A stretch of 64,000 nucleotides of DNA, from contig CAZDSS010000001.1 in NCBI GenBank assembly GCA_964508185.1, positions 1 through 64,000 on the forward strand, read 5' to 3'. This document shows, in pieces, positions 17,671-26,369 of this stretch. Source of the DNA: CAZDSS01 sp964508185 (GTDB lineage: Bacteria; Pseudomonadota; Alphaproteobacteria; Sphingomonadales; Govanellaceae). Position numbers and translations under genes: made by a program. How positions within the stretch are numbered: the stretch's first letter is position 1; the number at the start of each line of letters is the position of its first letter. The notes beneath the pieces are model-generated. The model worked only from the letters and a program-made list of their open reading frames with translations, did no database searches and was not told the DNA's origin.

Positions 17671-19167
17671 ATGCTTGTCGACCATTGGGCGCGGAAGGCC
17701 CGCATTGTGGAATGGGACATCCGTCCCTTCATCGACGGGGAATTGCGGGAAAGCGCCGCGCGCGAATTCTTCGACGTGGTCAACCCCGCGACGGGGGAGC
17801 GCCTCTATCAGGCGCCCGTGGGTGATGCCGCCGATGTGGATGCCGCCGTCGCCGCCGCCCGCCGCGCCTTTGCGGGGGAATGGCCGCGCCTCGGTGTGCA
17901 GACGCGCCGCAGGATCCTTGCGGCCTTCATCGAGGAAATCGCGGCCGCCGCCCACGATATCGCCATCCTCGACAGCCTGGAGATGGGCAAGCCCGTAGCC
18001 CAGGCCCTGTTCGATGCCGAGATTCTCGCGCCCGCCTTCGGCCGCTTCTGCGTCGAGGCGGTGGACAAGCTCCGCGGCAGCGTCGCCAATACGGAGCCCG
18101 GCATGCTGGCCATGAGCCTGTGGGAGCCGCGCGGCGTCGTCGGCGCGATCGTGCCGTGGAACTTTCCGGTCATCAACGCCATCGTCAAGATGGCGCCCGC
18201 GCTCGCCGCGGGCAACTGCGTCGTCCTCAAGCCGTCGGAGCTTGCGAACGGCAGCGCATTTCTCCTCGCGCGCCTTGCGACCGAAGCCGGGATTCCGCCC
18301 GGCGTCATCAATGTGGTGCCGGGGCTCGGGCCCACGGTGGGGGCGGCCATCGCCCGCCATCCGGGCATCAATTTCCTGAGCTTCACGGGATCGACGGCGA
18401 CGGGGCGGAAGCTTCTCGCCCAGTGCGGGGAAAGCAACGGCAAGCCGGCGCTCCTCGAATGCGGCGGCAAGTCGCCCCAGATCGTGTTCGACGACATGGG
18501 CGATGTCGCAAAGCTCGCCGCCCGCATCGCCGCCGAGGCGCTCTGGAATCAGGGGCAGGTCTGCGTGTCCCGCGCCCGCGTGCTCGTCCATCGCAGCATC
18601 CATGCCGCGCTGGTGGAGGCGCTCGCCGCACATGTGGCAGGCGTTGCGCCGGGCGATCCTCTGGATCCCGCCACAAGCCACGGGCCGCTCGCGAGCCGCG
18701 GCCAGTGGCAAAGGGTCGCGGGCATGGTGCGGCGCGCGGTCTATGACGGCGCCCTTCAGGTGGGCGGCGTTCTGCCCGAGGACGACGGCGGCTGCTTCAT
18801 GAAGCCCGTGCTGTTCGACGGCGTCACCCCCGACATGAACATCTGGCGGGAGGAAGTGTTCGGCCCGGTGATCGGCGTCACCGCCTTCTCGACGCTCGAC
18901 GAAGCCTTGAGCCTTGCCAACGATTGCGACTATGGCCTCGCCGCCACGGTCTGGACGCGGGATCTCGCGACCGGCATCGCCATGGCGCGCGGGATCGAAG
19001 CGGGAGAGGTTGTGGTCCATTCCGGTTTCAGCGAGCATGAGGGGCCGGGATTCTCGCTTCCCCAGGAGGGGCGCAAGGGTTCGGGCTTCGGCATCGAGAC
19101 GGGGGTCGAGGGCATCAAGTCCTACATGACCGTCAAGAAGATCGAACTGCATGGCATATCGGCCTGA
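17671..19167 (+). CDS. NAD(P)-dependent aldehyde dehydrogenase
   Basis: 498-residue ALDH superfamily enzyme. NAD region GAIVPWNFPVINAIVKMAPALAAGNCVVLKPSE, glycine motif FLSFTGSTATGRKLLAQ, catalytic glutamate in ALLECGGKSPQIVF and catalytic cysteine in NQGQVCVSRARVLVHRS; the final loop EGPGFSLPQEGRKGSGFGIETGVEGIKSYMTVK is also intact. It oxidises an aldehyde to an acid, closest in style to gamma-glutamyl-aminobutyraldehyde or betaine-type dehydrogenases. It follows TBDR 1 and ends 14 bases before the exported amidohydrolase start, so these genes appear co-transcribed. Confidence 0.9.
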   Translation: MLVDHWARKARIVEWDIRPFIDGELRESAAREFFDVVNPATGERLYQAPVGDAADVDAAVAAARRAFAGEWPRLGVQTRRRILAAFIEEIAAAAHDIAILDSLEMGKPVAQALFDAEILAPAFGRFCVEAVDKLRGSVANTEPGMLAMSLWEPRGVVGAIVPWNFPVINAIVKMAPALAAGNCVVLKPSELANGSAFLLARLATEAGIPPGVINVVPGLGPTVGAAIARHPGINFLSFTGSTATGRKLLAQCGESNGKPALLECGGKSPQIVFDDMGDVAKLAARIAAEALWNQGQVCVSRARVLVHRSIHAALVEALAAHVAGVAPGDPLDPATSHGPLASRGQWQRVAGMVRRAVYDGALQVGGVLPEDDGGCFMKPVLFDGVTPDMNIWREEVFGPVIGVTAFSTLDEALSLANDCDYGLAATVWTRDLATGIAMARGIEAGEVVVHSGFSEHEGPGFSLPQEGRKGSGFGIETGVEGIKSYMTVKKIELHGISA

Positions 19168-19180
19168 GGGAGGAAGCAGG

Positions 19181-20662
19181 ATGATCGGGAGCATGCGCAG
19201 GATCCTGACGGCGGCCGTCGCGGCCGCAGGCCTCATGAGCGGCATCGCCGCGGCGGACGGCATCGATCCCGCGACGGGCTTGCGGAAGCTGCCCTATGAG
19301 GTGAACGACGTCGCCCCGCGTTACGCGCATGTGGGGGACACGCTGATCCGCAATGTGGCGGTGATCGACGGGCTCGGCAACAAGCCGCAGAAGAACCGCG
19401 ACGTGCTGGTGCAGAACGGACGCATCGCGCGCATCGCCCGCGGCGGCACCATCCCTGCGCCCGAGGGCGCGCGGGTGATCGACGGTGAAGGGCATTCGCT
19501 GCTCCCCGGCCTCATCGATCTTCACGTTCATATGGACGGCGTCGACCGCTTCGCGGGATCGCTTGTGACCGACACCCGCCTGATGTCCGACGCCTATCGC
19601 TACAAGACCTATCTCTACGGCTTTCTCTATGCGGGCGTGACCACCGTTCTTGACGCGGGGACGGAGCCCATCCTCGGCGTCGGACTGAAGCGCCTGATCG
19701 AAGAAGGCTATGTGATGGGCCCGCGCTATTTCTGGTCCGGCCCGGTCTATGAGGGGGGCATTCAGCCGTCGGTGCCTGCGCTCATCCGCAACATCGCGGC
19801 GGTCGAACATATCGACGGCATGCTCGATCAGCTTGAATATCTTGATGTCGATTTCGTCAAGCTCTACCGCCGCACGCCCGCCTGGATGATCGAGCGCATC
19901 AGCAAGGCGGCCCATGACCGTGGCATGCGCGTCTTCATCGATGCGTGGGAGCGCAACAATTTCAGCTATATCACGCGTGTTGGCCGCGTCGACGGCTATG
20001 CTCACCTCAACTTCCATCTCCGCATATCCGACGAGGACGCGCGGGTGCTGGCGGAGCATGACAATTTCGTCATCACCACCTTCTATGCCCTCAACGGCTT
20101 TTCGGGCCGCATCTTCGAGGAGCGTCCCGATTATTACGACGATCCCCTGATCCGCGACGTCCTGCCGCCCGAATATGTGGAGCTTCTGAAGGCCGAAAGT
20201 CGCACGGACCCCGTCGGCAAGGTGGCGGACGCCGTGCAGCATCTGGTGATCACGCCCTTTCAGGATATCATGGGCCTTGAAGGCAAGTCGCGGAAGGAGA
20301 CCATGCGCGAGATGTCGCGGATCGGCGGCGAGAATACCCGAAAGCTGCTGAAAGCGGGCGTTCTGGTGGGCGCCGGAACCGACGGCGGGCAGGGGGAGAG
20401 CTTGCTCGTGGAACTCGAGCTGCTGGTGGCGGACGCCGGCGTGACGCCTTTGGAAGCGATCAGGATCGGCACCCATAACGGCGCGCGGATCCTGCGCAAG
20501 GAAAAGGAATTCGGCTCCATCCAGGAAGGGCTGCTCGCCGACCTGCTGATCGTGAAGGGGGATCCGTCGCGCGATATCCGCGACCTTCGCAACACGGCCT
20601 ATGTGTTCAAGGAAGGCAAGATCATCGACCGCCAGTCCCTGACGCGGCAATGGGCCTATTGA
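19181..20662 (+). CDS. Exported amidohydrolase family protein
   Basis: 493-residue metal-dependent hydrolase of the amidohydrolase superfamily with a Sec signal peptide (MIGSMRRILTAAVAAAGLMSGIAAADG). The beta-strand 1 metal motif H-x-H is in PGLIDLHVHMDG, a later histidine is in GYAHLNFHL, and the strand-8 aspartate is probably in VGAGTDGGQGESLLVELEL; C-terminal IRIGTHNGARILRKEKEFGSIQEGLLADLLIVKGDP is the usual cap. Exported relatives are imidazolonepropionase-like peptidases or prolidases. The start at 19181 has GGGAGGAAG upstream. It lies 23 bases before a second, cytoplasmic amidohydrolase. Substrate unknown. Confidence 0.85.
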   Translation: MIGSMRRILTAAVAAAGLMSGIAAADGIDPATGLRKLPYEVNDVAPRYAHVGDTLIRNVAVIDGLGNKPQKNRDVLVQNGRIARIARGGTIPAPEGARVIDGEGHSLLPGLIDLHVHMDGVDRFAGSLVTDTRLMSDAYRYKTYLYGFLYAGVTTVLDAGTEPILGVGLKRLIEEGYVMGPRYFWSGPVYEGGIQPSVPALIRNIAAVEHIDGMLDQLEYLDVDFVKLYRRTPAWMIERISKAAHDRGMRVFIDAWERNNFSYITRVGRVDGYAHLNFHLRISDEDARVLAEHDNFVITTFYALNGFSGRIFEERPDYYDDPLIRDVLPPEYVELLKAESRTDPVGKVADAVQHLVITPFQDIMGLEGKSRKETMREMSRIGGENTRKLLKAGVLVGAGTDGGQGESLLVELELLVADAGVTPLEAIRIGTHNGARILRKEKEFGSIQEGLLADLLIVKGDPSRDIRDLRNTAYVFKEGKIIDRQSLTRQWAY

Positions 20663-20685
20663 GGAGAGGAAGGAACGCGCATCCC

Positions 20686-21936
20686 ATGCAGGTTTTCACC
20701 AACGCACGGATCTTCGACGGCCGCAATCCGCAATTGCGCGAGGGATGGAACGTTCATGTGAACGCGGATCGCATCACGGAGGTGAGCGATCGCCCGCCAC
20801 CGCCAAATGCCGAGGTGATCGATTGCGGCGGCCGCGTCCTCATGCCGGGGCTCATCGACGCCCATATCCATATCTATCTCGCCGACGTCAACGTGCAGGT
20901 GATCGCGCGCCAGCCGCCGACCTATTACGCCCATTACGGCGCGCGCGCCTTGCGCAACATGCTGGATCGCGGCTTCACCACCGTGCGCGACACGGGCGGC
21001 GGCGACTATGGCATGCAGCTCGCGCTCGCAAAGGGTTTGGTTACGGGACCGCGCCTCTTCATCTCGGGCCGCGCCCTGAGCCAGACGGGCGGGCATGGCG
21101 ATTTCCGCCATCCCCATCATCACGTGGAGGGCGAGGACATGCTCGCCTGCGGCTGCGGCACGCGCAATCATGTGACCGTGGTGGTGGACGGCGTCGACGA
21201 GGTGCGCAAGGCGGTGCGCGAAAATCTCCGCCGCGGCGCGTCCTTCATCAAGTTCATGGGATCGGGCGGCGTGTCCTCAATCTCCGACCCGCTGGAATCC
21301 ATGCAGTTCTCGGATGAGGAGATCCGCGCGATCGTCGACGAGGTGGAGCGTCACGGCGCCTATTGCACCGCGCATATCCTGTCGGACGCCGCCATTCGCC
21401 GGGCGATCATGCTCGGCGTCCATTGCATCGAGCATGGCGTGCTGATCGAGCCCGCAACCGCCCGGCTCGCGGCGGAGCGCGGGACCTATATCGTGCCGAC
21501 CCTCGCCATCATCGGCGCGCTCGCGCGGCGCGGGGCGGAGCTCGGCTATCCGGCGGAGGCGCTGGCCAAGCTCGCGGCCATCAAGGACGAGGCGATCGCG
21601 CGGCTCGAACATATGCGCGATGCGGGGGTGAAGCTCGGCTTCGGGTCCGACCTCATGGGCGATCTCGAGGGCGATCAATGCACGGAATTCACGCTGCGCA
21701 GCGCCGTCTTCTCGCCGTTCGAGATCCTGCACCAGGCGACCGCCATGAATGGCGAGATCCTGGGGCAGAAGGATCGCCTTGGCGTCATCGCGCCCGGCGC
21801 CTTCGCCGACATTCTGCTGGTGGACGGCAATCCGCTGGAGGACATTTCGCTTCTTGCTGCCGACGGCGCCAATCTCGCCCTCATCATGCGCGGCGGCAGG
21901 ATCCACAAGGACCGGCGTCAGACGGCGTCCGGCTGA
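20686..21936 (+). CDS. Cytoplasmic amidohydrolase (Xaa-Pro dipeptidase / imidazolonepropionase-like)
   Basis: 416-residue amidohydrolase without a signal peptide. The H-x-H motif is in MPGLIDAHIHIYL, the carbamylated-lysine region is likely ASFIKFMGSGGV, two metal histidines lie in YCTAHILSDAAI and CIEHGVLIEP, and the catalytic aspartate is in LGFGSDLMGD. The segment HGDFRHPHHHVEGED is typical of prolidase-type members. The ATG at 20686 is used because MQVFTNARIFDG begins the conserved N-terminal sheet and GAGGAGAGG precedes it. It follows the exported paralogue and converges with the MocA-like gene (19-base overlap). The pair may split a task between periplasm and cytoplasm. Confidence 0.87.
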   Translation: MQVFTNARIFDGRNPQLREGWNVHVNADRITEVSDRPPPPNAEVIDCGGRVLMPGLIDAHIHIYLADVNVQVIARQPPTYYAHYGARALRNMLDRGFTTVRDTGGGDYGMQLALAKGLVTGPRLFISGRALSQTGGHGDFRHPHHHVEGEDMLACGCGTRNHVTVVVDGVDEVRKAVRENLRRGASFIKFMGSGGVSSISDPLESMQFSDEEIRAIVDEVERHGAYCTAHILSDAAIRRAIMLGVHCIEHGVLIEPATARLAAERGTYIVPTLAIIGALARRGAELGYPAEALAKLAAIKDEAIARLEHMRDAGVKLGFGSDLMGDLEGDQCTEFTLRSAVFSPFEILHQATAMNGEILGQKDRLGVIAPGAFADILLVDGNPLEDISLLAADGANLALIMRGGRIHKDRRQTASG

Positions 21937-22511
21937 TCGAGATCGCGCAAGATCCCGTCGTCGGGCATCGCGACCTCGATCACGTCATTGCCTGCCGCAT
22001 CAAGCACGGAGCGCGCGCCGCGGTCGCCCCGAAGGGCGCAAAGCGCCGGAAACCATCTACGGGAAAAGATCACCGGATGGCCGCGCCGGCCCTGATGGAC
22101 GGGAAGGACGACGGCGTCCGCCGCAGCCCGGTCGAAGGCCGCGCGCAGGACGCGGATCTGTCCGGCCCCGATCCAGGGCATGTCGCCGAGCATGATCATG
22201 ACGCCCGCGGCCTTGTCCCCGATCCCGGAGACGCCCGCGGCGATGGATGCGCCCATGCCGTCGGCGTAATTCTCGTTGACGATGCAGCGGACGGGCAATC
22301 CGTCAAGTGCGGCGCGGACCGCCTCCGCCTGATGGCCGAGGACGACGACGACCTCGTCCTGGGGCAGAAGGGCGGCCACGAGGTTTTCCGCCACCCGGCG
22401 CAGCATGGGGCGGCCGTCGATCAGATGGAGAAGCTTGTTGCTGCCGAAGCGGCGCGAAAGGCCCGCCGCCAGCAGGACCGCGGCGACGGGGCGTGACGCG
22501 CGCTCAGCCAA
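21918..22511 (-). CDS. MocA-like molybdenum cofactor nucleotidyltransferase
   Basis: About 197-residue MobA/MocA-type NTP transferase. The nucleotide-binding loop is at the very start (PVAAVLLAAGLSRRFGSNKLLHLIDGRPMLRRVAENL), the metal-binding aspartate in MIMLGDMPWIG, and the substrate region is VLPVHQGRRGHPVIFSRRWFPAL. MocA adds CMP to molybdopterin for xanthine-dehydrogenase-family enzymes; such an enzyme occurs at 55.8 kb, 33 kb away. The start is inferred as TTG at 22511, which overlaps the GntR stop by eight bases, because the nucleotide loop begins only eight residues later. Other nucleotidyltransferases of the family are possible. Confidence 0.78.
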   Translation of the reverse strand: MAERASRPVAAVLLAAGLSRRFGSNKLLHLIDGRPMLRRVAENLVAALLPQDEVVVVLGHQAEAVRAALDGLPVRCIVNENYADGMGASIAAGVSGIGDKAAGVMIMLGDMPWIGAGQIRVLRAAFDRAAADAVVLPVHQGRRGHPVIFSRRWFPALCALRGDRGARSVLDAAGNDVIEVAMPDDGILRDLDQPDAV

Positions 22512-23328
22512 GATGCCGCCATTGCGGCCGCGCCGAGCTGTTGTCGCGGGACAGCAGCATGTAATACTCGTAGCGGTCCGGGTTGTAGAGGCTCTGCTGG
22601 TAGAGGATGGGCTTGCCCTCATGGTCGAAGACCGTGCGGCGCAGCCGGATGATGGGCGAGCCCGTGGTGACGTTGAGCCGCGCCGCCACCTGGTCGTCGG
22701 CGGCGACGGCGCTGATGGTCTGCTCGGCGCTCGACGGGATGATCCCCGCCTGCTCCAGAATGCGCACCACCGGCCGGTCGTCGAGCTGCGACCGGTTGAT
22801 GATGCGGGTGAAATCCTGGGGCAGATACATGGAAGTGAGGGATACGGGCTTGCCCTTGTGATAGCGCAGGCGCTGGATGAACAGGCAGTGCCCGCCCTTC
22901 ATGATCTTCAGGGTCTTGGCGACGAGCGGCGGCACCGCCGCCTTGTCGTCATAGACGAGAAGCTCGGCCGTGGTCTCGATCCCGAGGGTGATGAGATTCT
23001 CGATGAGGCCCGAGAGGCGGCCGGCGGCGGAGCTTTCCTCCGGCGGCCGGGCGAAGGTGCCGATGCCCTGGCGGCGGATCACCAGGCCCTCGCGCTCCAG
23101 CATGTCCAGCGCGCGGCGCACGGTGACGCGCGACACGTTGAAATTGCTGGAAAGCGCCATCTCCGTCGGCAGCGGCTGGTCCTCGGGATAGACGCCGTCG
23201 GTGATCTCCTGCCGCAGGATGGTGTATAGCTGATGATAGATGGGGAGGCTGCTCTTGTCCTGCGAAGCAAGGTCGCGCCGGCCCACATTCTTCGCCGCCG
23301 CCGAAGGCTTCTTCGCTACAATGGTCAA
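22504..23328 (-). CDS. GntR family regulator with UTRA ligand domain (HutC subfamily)
   Basis: About 274 residues: an N-terminal winged helix (LPIYHQLYTILRQEITDGVYPEDQPLPTEMALSSNFNVSRVTVRRALDMLEREGLVIRRQGIGTFA) and a UTRA effector domain ending YQQSLYNPDRYEYYMLLSRD. HutC-type regulators usually repress catabolic operons until an effector binds and recognise palindromes with TGTA/TACA-like halves. TTG at 23328 is the likely start because AAGGAGGGGG lies five bases before it; a GTG at 23379 would add 17 residues with no good ribosome site. It sits just before the catabolic region 23.5-40.7 kb, whose promoters carry related AT-rich elements. Confidence 0.85.
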   Translation of the reverse strand: MTIVAKKPSAAAKNVGRRDLASQDKSSLPIYHQLYTILRQEITDGVYPEDQPLPTEMALSSNFNVSRVTVRRALDMLEREGLVIRRQGIGTFARPPEESSAAGRLSGLIENLITLGIETTAELLVYDDKAAVPPLVAKTLKIMKGGHCLFIQRLRYHKGKPVSLTSMYLPQDFTRIINRSQLDDRPVVRILEQAGIIPSSAEQTISAVAADDQVAARLNVTTGSPIIRLRRTVFDHEGKPILYQQSLYNPDRYEYYMLLSRDNSSARPQWRHLG

Positions 23329-23377
23329 CTCCCCCTCCTTGGTTGATGGTTCATCACGTCGATGCCCTGCATCGGAC

Positions 23378-23397
23378 ACAACATATTATATATCTAT
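23378..23397. promoter_or_regulatory. AT-rich element upstream of the GntR gene
   Basis: ACAACATATTATATATCTAT on the plus strand. Its first 12 bases match ACATCATATTAT of the elements at 43636 and (reverse strand) 40990 at 11 of 12 positions, in DNA otherwise about two-thirds G/C. It lies about 50 bases upstream of the GntR start, suiting autoregulation. A chance A/T-rich promoter is not excluded. Confidence 0.4.
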
Positions 23398-23492
23398 GAC
23401 AACTGGTGCAAACGGGGGTTTTGCCCGGAACGAAAAAGGGGCGGCCCGCGCGTGCGGTGGTCCGCCCTCAAGTCGCTGGAGTCAAGGAGGAA

Positions 23493-24962
23493 TTACTTGC
23501 CGAGCTTCGGCAGGTTCAGAGGATGACGGGACATGGTCACCGTCTTCTGATTTGTATAGAAAGCCTCGCAATCGCGGCCGCTCTGGGCGCCGACGCCGGA
23601 GTCCTTCCAGCCGCTGAACGGCGCGCGGAGCTCGCGCATCATGGGCGTATTGATCCAGACGACGCCCGCTTCCAGCTCCTCCTGGGCGCGAAGGGCGAGA
23701 TAATGGTCCTCGGTCCAGACATAGCTCACAAGGCCGAAGCTGCTGTCGTTGGCGATGGCGAAGGCCTCGTCCGGCGTCTCGAAGGTGAGAATCGTGGCGA
23801 AGGGCCCGAAGATCTCTTCCTGGCAGACCTTGGCGCGCGGGTCGGCGGCGAGCACCACCGTCGGCTCCACGAAATAGCCCTTCTCAAAGCCAGGGGCCTT
23901 GCGGCCGCCGGTCAGAAGCTTGCCGCCGCCCGCGGTCGCGATGTCCACGAAGCCGAGCACGCGGTCGCGCTGGTTCGCGGTGATGACGGGGCCGAGATTG
24001 GTGGAGGTATCGAAGGGCGATCCGATCTTCAGGCGCTGCGCCCGGGCCACGAATTCCTCGATGAAGCGGTCGGCGATGGATTTCTGCACCAGGATCCGCG
24101 AGCCGGCGAGGCATTGCTGGCCGTTATTGGTGAAGATGCCGAGGAGCGCGCCGTCGAGCGCCCGCTCGTAGTCCGCGGAGTCGAAGATGATGTTGGCGGA
24201 CTTGCCGCCGAGCTCCATCACGCCGGGCTTCAGGAGCGAGCCCGCGGTCGCAAGGATGGTGCGGCCGGTGACCGTGCCGCCGGTGAAGGACACCACGTTC
24301 GTCTCGGGATGCCGCACCAGGGCGTCGCCCGTGGTGGCCCCCCGGCCGTTCACGAGATTCACCACACCTTCGGGAAGGCCCGCCTCATGGATGATTTCCA
24401 CGATGCGCTGGATGGAGAGGGGCGCGATTTCCGACGGCTTCATGACGCAGCTGTTGCCGAAGGCGATCGCCGCCGCGATCTTCATGGAGCCGAGGGCGAT
24501 GGGCGCGTTCCACGGGGCGATCAGCGCCGCAACGCCCACGGGCTGGCGGCGCACGAAGGTCAGATGCTCCGGCGCCTGGTCGTAGAGCTGGCCCGCCGTC
24601 TGGCCGATATAGTCGGCGAAGAAGCGGAAGTTGTGGGCGGCGCGGCCCACATGCCGCCCGCGGGTCTGGGTGATCGGGATCCCCGTATTGCTGGTCTCGA
24701 TCTCCGCCAGTTCGTCGGTGCGGGCTTCAAGGGCGTCGGCGATCCGGCGCAGCACCTTCTGGCGCTCCTCCACCGACTTGTTGCGCCAGCGCCCGTCGCG
24801 GAAGGCCGCGCGGGCGGCCTGGGCCGCCTGGTCCACAAGATCGGCCCCGGCTTCGGCAAAGCCCGTGAGCTTCTCTTCGGTGGTGGGGTTGAGGAGGGCG
24901 ACCTCGGGCCCGTCGCCCGAGACCGCCTTGCCGTTGATGATGGCGCTTGCCGCCTGGATCAT
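23493..24962 (-). CDS. Aldehyde dehydrogenase (NAD-dependent)
   Basis: 489-residue ALDH. Motifs: ALIAPWNAPIALGSMKIAAAIAFGNSCVMKPSE for cofactor, SFTGGTVTGRTILA, catalytic glutamate in VMELGGKSANIIFDSAD, catalytic cysteine in NNGQQCLAGSRILVQ, and PFSGWKDSGVGAQSGRDCEAFYTNQKTVTM at the C-terminus. The style is that of semialdehyde dehydrogenases in aromatic catabolism such as HMS or salicylaldehyde dehydrogenase. It lies 11 bases downstream of the FAD monooxygenase, with which it forms an operon, and it overlaps no neighbour. The actual aldehyde is unknown. Confidence 0.9.
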   Translation of the reverse strand: MIQAASAIINGKAVSGDGPEVALLNPTTEEKLTGFAEAGADLVDQAAQAARAAFRDGRWRNKSVEERQKVLRRIADALEARTDELAEIETSNTGIPITQTRGRHVGRAAHNFRFFADYIGQTAGQLYDQAPEHLTFVRRQPVGVAALIAPWNAPIALGSMKIAAAIAFGNSCVMKPSEIAPLSIQRIVEIIHEAGLPEGVVNLVNGRGATTGDALVRHPETNVVSFTGGTVTGRTILATAGSLLKPGVMELGGKSANIIFDSADYERALDGALLGIFTNNGQQCLAGSRILVQKSIADRFIEEFVARAQRLKIGSPFDTSTNLGPVITANQRDRVLGFVDIATAGGGKLLTGGRKAPGFEKGYFVEPTVVLAADPRAKVCQEEIFGPFATILTFETPDEAFAIANDSSFGLVSYVWTEDHYLALRAQEELEAGVVWINTPMMRELRAPFSGWKDSGVGAQSGRDCEAFYTNQKTVTMSRHPLNLPKLGK

Positions 24963-24973
24963 GCCGTCGTTCC

Positions 24974-26173
24974 TTACTGGATCTGTTCCGCTCGCCGCAG
25001 GGCCGTGATGAGCGACGCCTTGAGAAGATACTCGCGCGCCCGCTCCTTGTCGTTCACGATTTCCTGCAGCTCGCGCAGGATCTGGCGCCGCTTTTCGGGA
25101 TCCCGCTCCTGCATGCGGGAGCGGTTGCGATGAGCCTGGGCCAGCACTTCCTCGGCCGCGACGGGCCGCCGCTGACGGGTGTAGAGATCGAGAAGATCAA
25201 GCGATTCGCCGTTCCAGATGCGGGTGATCTTGTCGGCCAGGTTGAAGGCGTCATGAATGCCGCCGTTCATGCCCATGCCGCCGCTCGGGCTGTTGATATG
25301 GGCGCTGTCGCCGACCAGAATCACGCGGCCCTTGCGGTAGTCGTCCACGATCCGGCGATGGATGTGATAGGCCCGGCATTCGAGCACTTCATAGGGCTCG
25401 GGCTTGGCCACGATTTCCTGCAGGCGCTTTTCCACGTTCTCGGGCTTGAGCGCTTCCTCGATGGACATGCCGATGGGCGGATAGATGCTGACGCGCCAGC
25501 GGTCGGGCAGGCGCAGCAGGCTGTAGGTGCCCTGGTCCGTCCACACATAGTTGACGTTGGAGAGCTCGGGCAGGTGATCCTCGAACGGGAAGCGGGTCGT
25601 CGCGAGGATCGTGGTCTCGGGATAGGTCTGGCCTTCGAACTTGGCGCCGATCAGGTTGCGCACGGTGCTGCGCGCGCCGTCCGCGCCGACCAGGAACACG
25701 CCGCGGAAGGTCACTTCGCCGTCCCTGGTCTCGGCGGTGACGGTCACGCCCTCGTCGTCCTGGGTGAAGCCCACGAGCCGGGTGCCGAAGCGGAGCTCCA
25801 CATTGTTCCGCTGCTTCAGCCGGTCGTGCAGGATGCGGCAGAGCTTGGACTGCTCGCACTGCAGGCGGTAGGGATGCCGGGTGTCGTCCTTGATGACCGA
25901 CAGGTCGAACACCACGCGCTCCATGGTTTCATGGATGCGGATCTGCCAGGTCGGGCATTTGGCGCCCATGGCGATCAGCTCGTCCGTGATGCCGAACGGG
26001 TCCAGCATGTCCAGGGTGGACGGGTGGAAGGTGGATGCCCGAAGATCGTCGGCCAGGGCCTCGGATTGCTCCAGAACCACCGAGGGAATGCCGTTGTTGG
26101 ACAGCAGAAAGGCGGTCATGAGCCCGACCGGGCCTGCCCCGACGATGACGACACGACGATCCGTTGCTACCAT
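24974..26173 (-). CDS. FAD-binding aromatic monooxygenase (PheA/TfdB-like)
   Basis: 399-residue flavoprotein monooxygenase of the p-hydroxybenzoate-hydroxylase class. FAD loop VVIVGAGPVGLMTAFLLSNNG at residue 8, the middle DG motif FLVGADGARSTVRNLIG and the GD motif GRVILVGDSAHINSPSGGMGMNGGIHDAFNLADKI are all present. It lacks the roughly 150-residue thioredoxin-like C-terminal domain of phenol hydroxylases. Such enzymes hydroxylate aromatic or heteroaromatic rings with NAD(P)H and O2. The ATG at 26173 (MVATDRR) has GACGAGGA upstream; the open frame extends upstream without support. It is first in the operon with the aldehyde dehydrogenase and divergent from the maleate-isomerase-like gene. 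Confidence 0.88.
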   Translation of the reverse strand: MVATDRRVVIVGAGPVGLMTAFLLSNNGIPSVVLEQSEALADDLRASTFHPSTLDMLDPFGITDELIAMGAKCPTWQIRIHETMERVVFDLSVIKDDTRHPYRLQCEQSKLCRILHDRLKQRNNVELRFGTRLVGFTQDDEGVTVTAETRDGEVTFRGVFLVGADGARSTVRNLIGAKFEGQTYPETTILATTRFPFEDHLPELSNVNYVWTDQGTYSLLRLPDRWRVSIYPPIGMSIEEALKPENVEKRLQEIVAKPEPYEVLECRAYHIHRRIVDDYRKGRVILVGDSAHINSPSGGMGMNGGIHDAFNLADKITRIWNGESLDLLDLYTRQRRPVAAEEVLAQAHRNRSRMQERDPEKRRQILRELQEIVNDKERAREYLLKASLITALRRAEQIQ

Positions 26174-26317
26174 GAAATCCTCGTCACTGCGCTTGTAGTT
26201 GATTGGTATCCTTAATAATACATCTGCAGCGTAATGCAATACGTCATAGCCGAAATTCCGCAAATTTCCGTAGTGCGGTGAAATATTTGCGGGATTTGTT
26301 GCCTTCCGCCCATCTGG

Positions 26318-26337
26318 TTGTATATATTATCATACAA
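26318..26337. promoter_or_regulatory. Palindromic operator-like site between divergent catabolic genes
   Basis: TTGTAT-N8-ATACAA, a perfect six-base inverted repeat in an AT-rich spacer of the 196-base divergent region. HutC-type GntR proteins bind TTGTAT/ATACAA-like palindromes, and such a regulator is encoded at 22.5 kb. Upstream of it CCGCAAAT (26258-26265) and ATTTGCGG (26284-26291) form a second inverted repeat. The sites are seen; the binding partner is inferred. Confidence 0.5.
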
Positions 26338-26369
26338 TATAGCCCGCAGACAGCCGGAAGAGATGTTCC

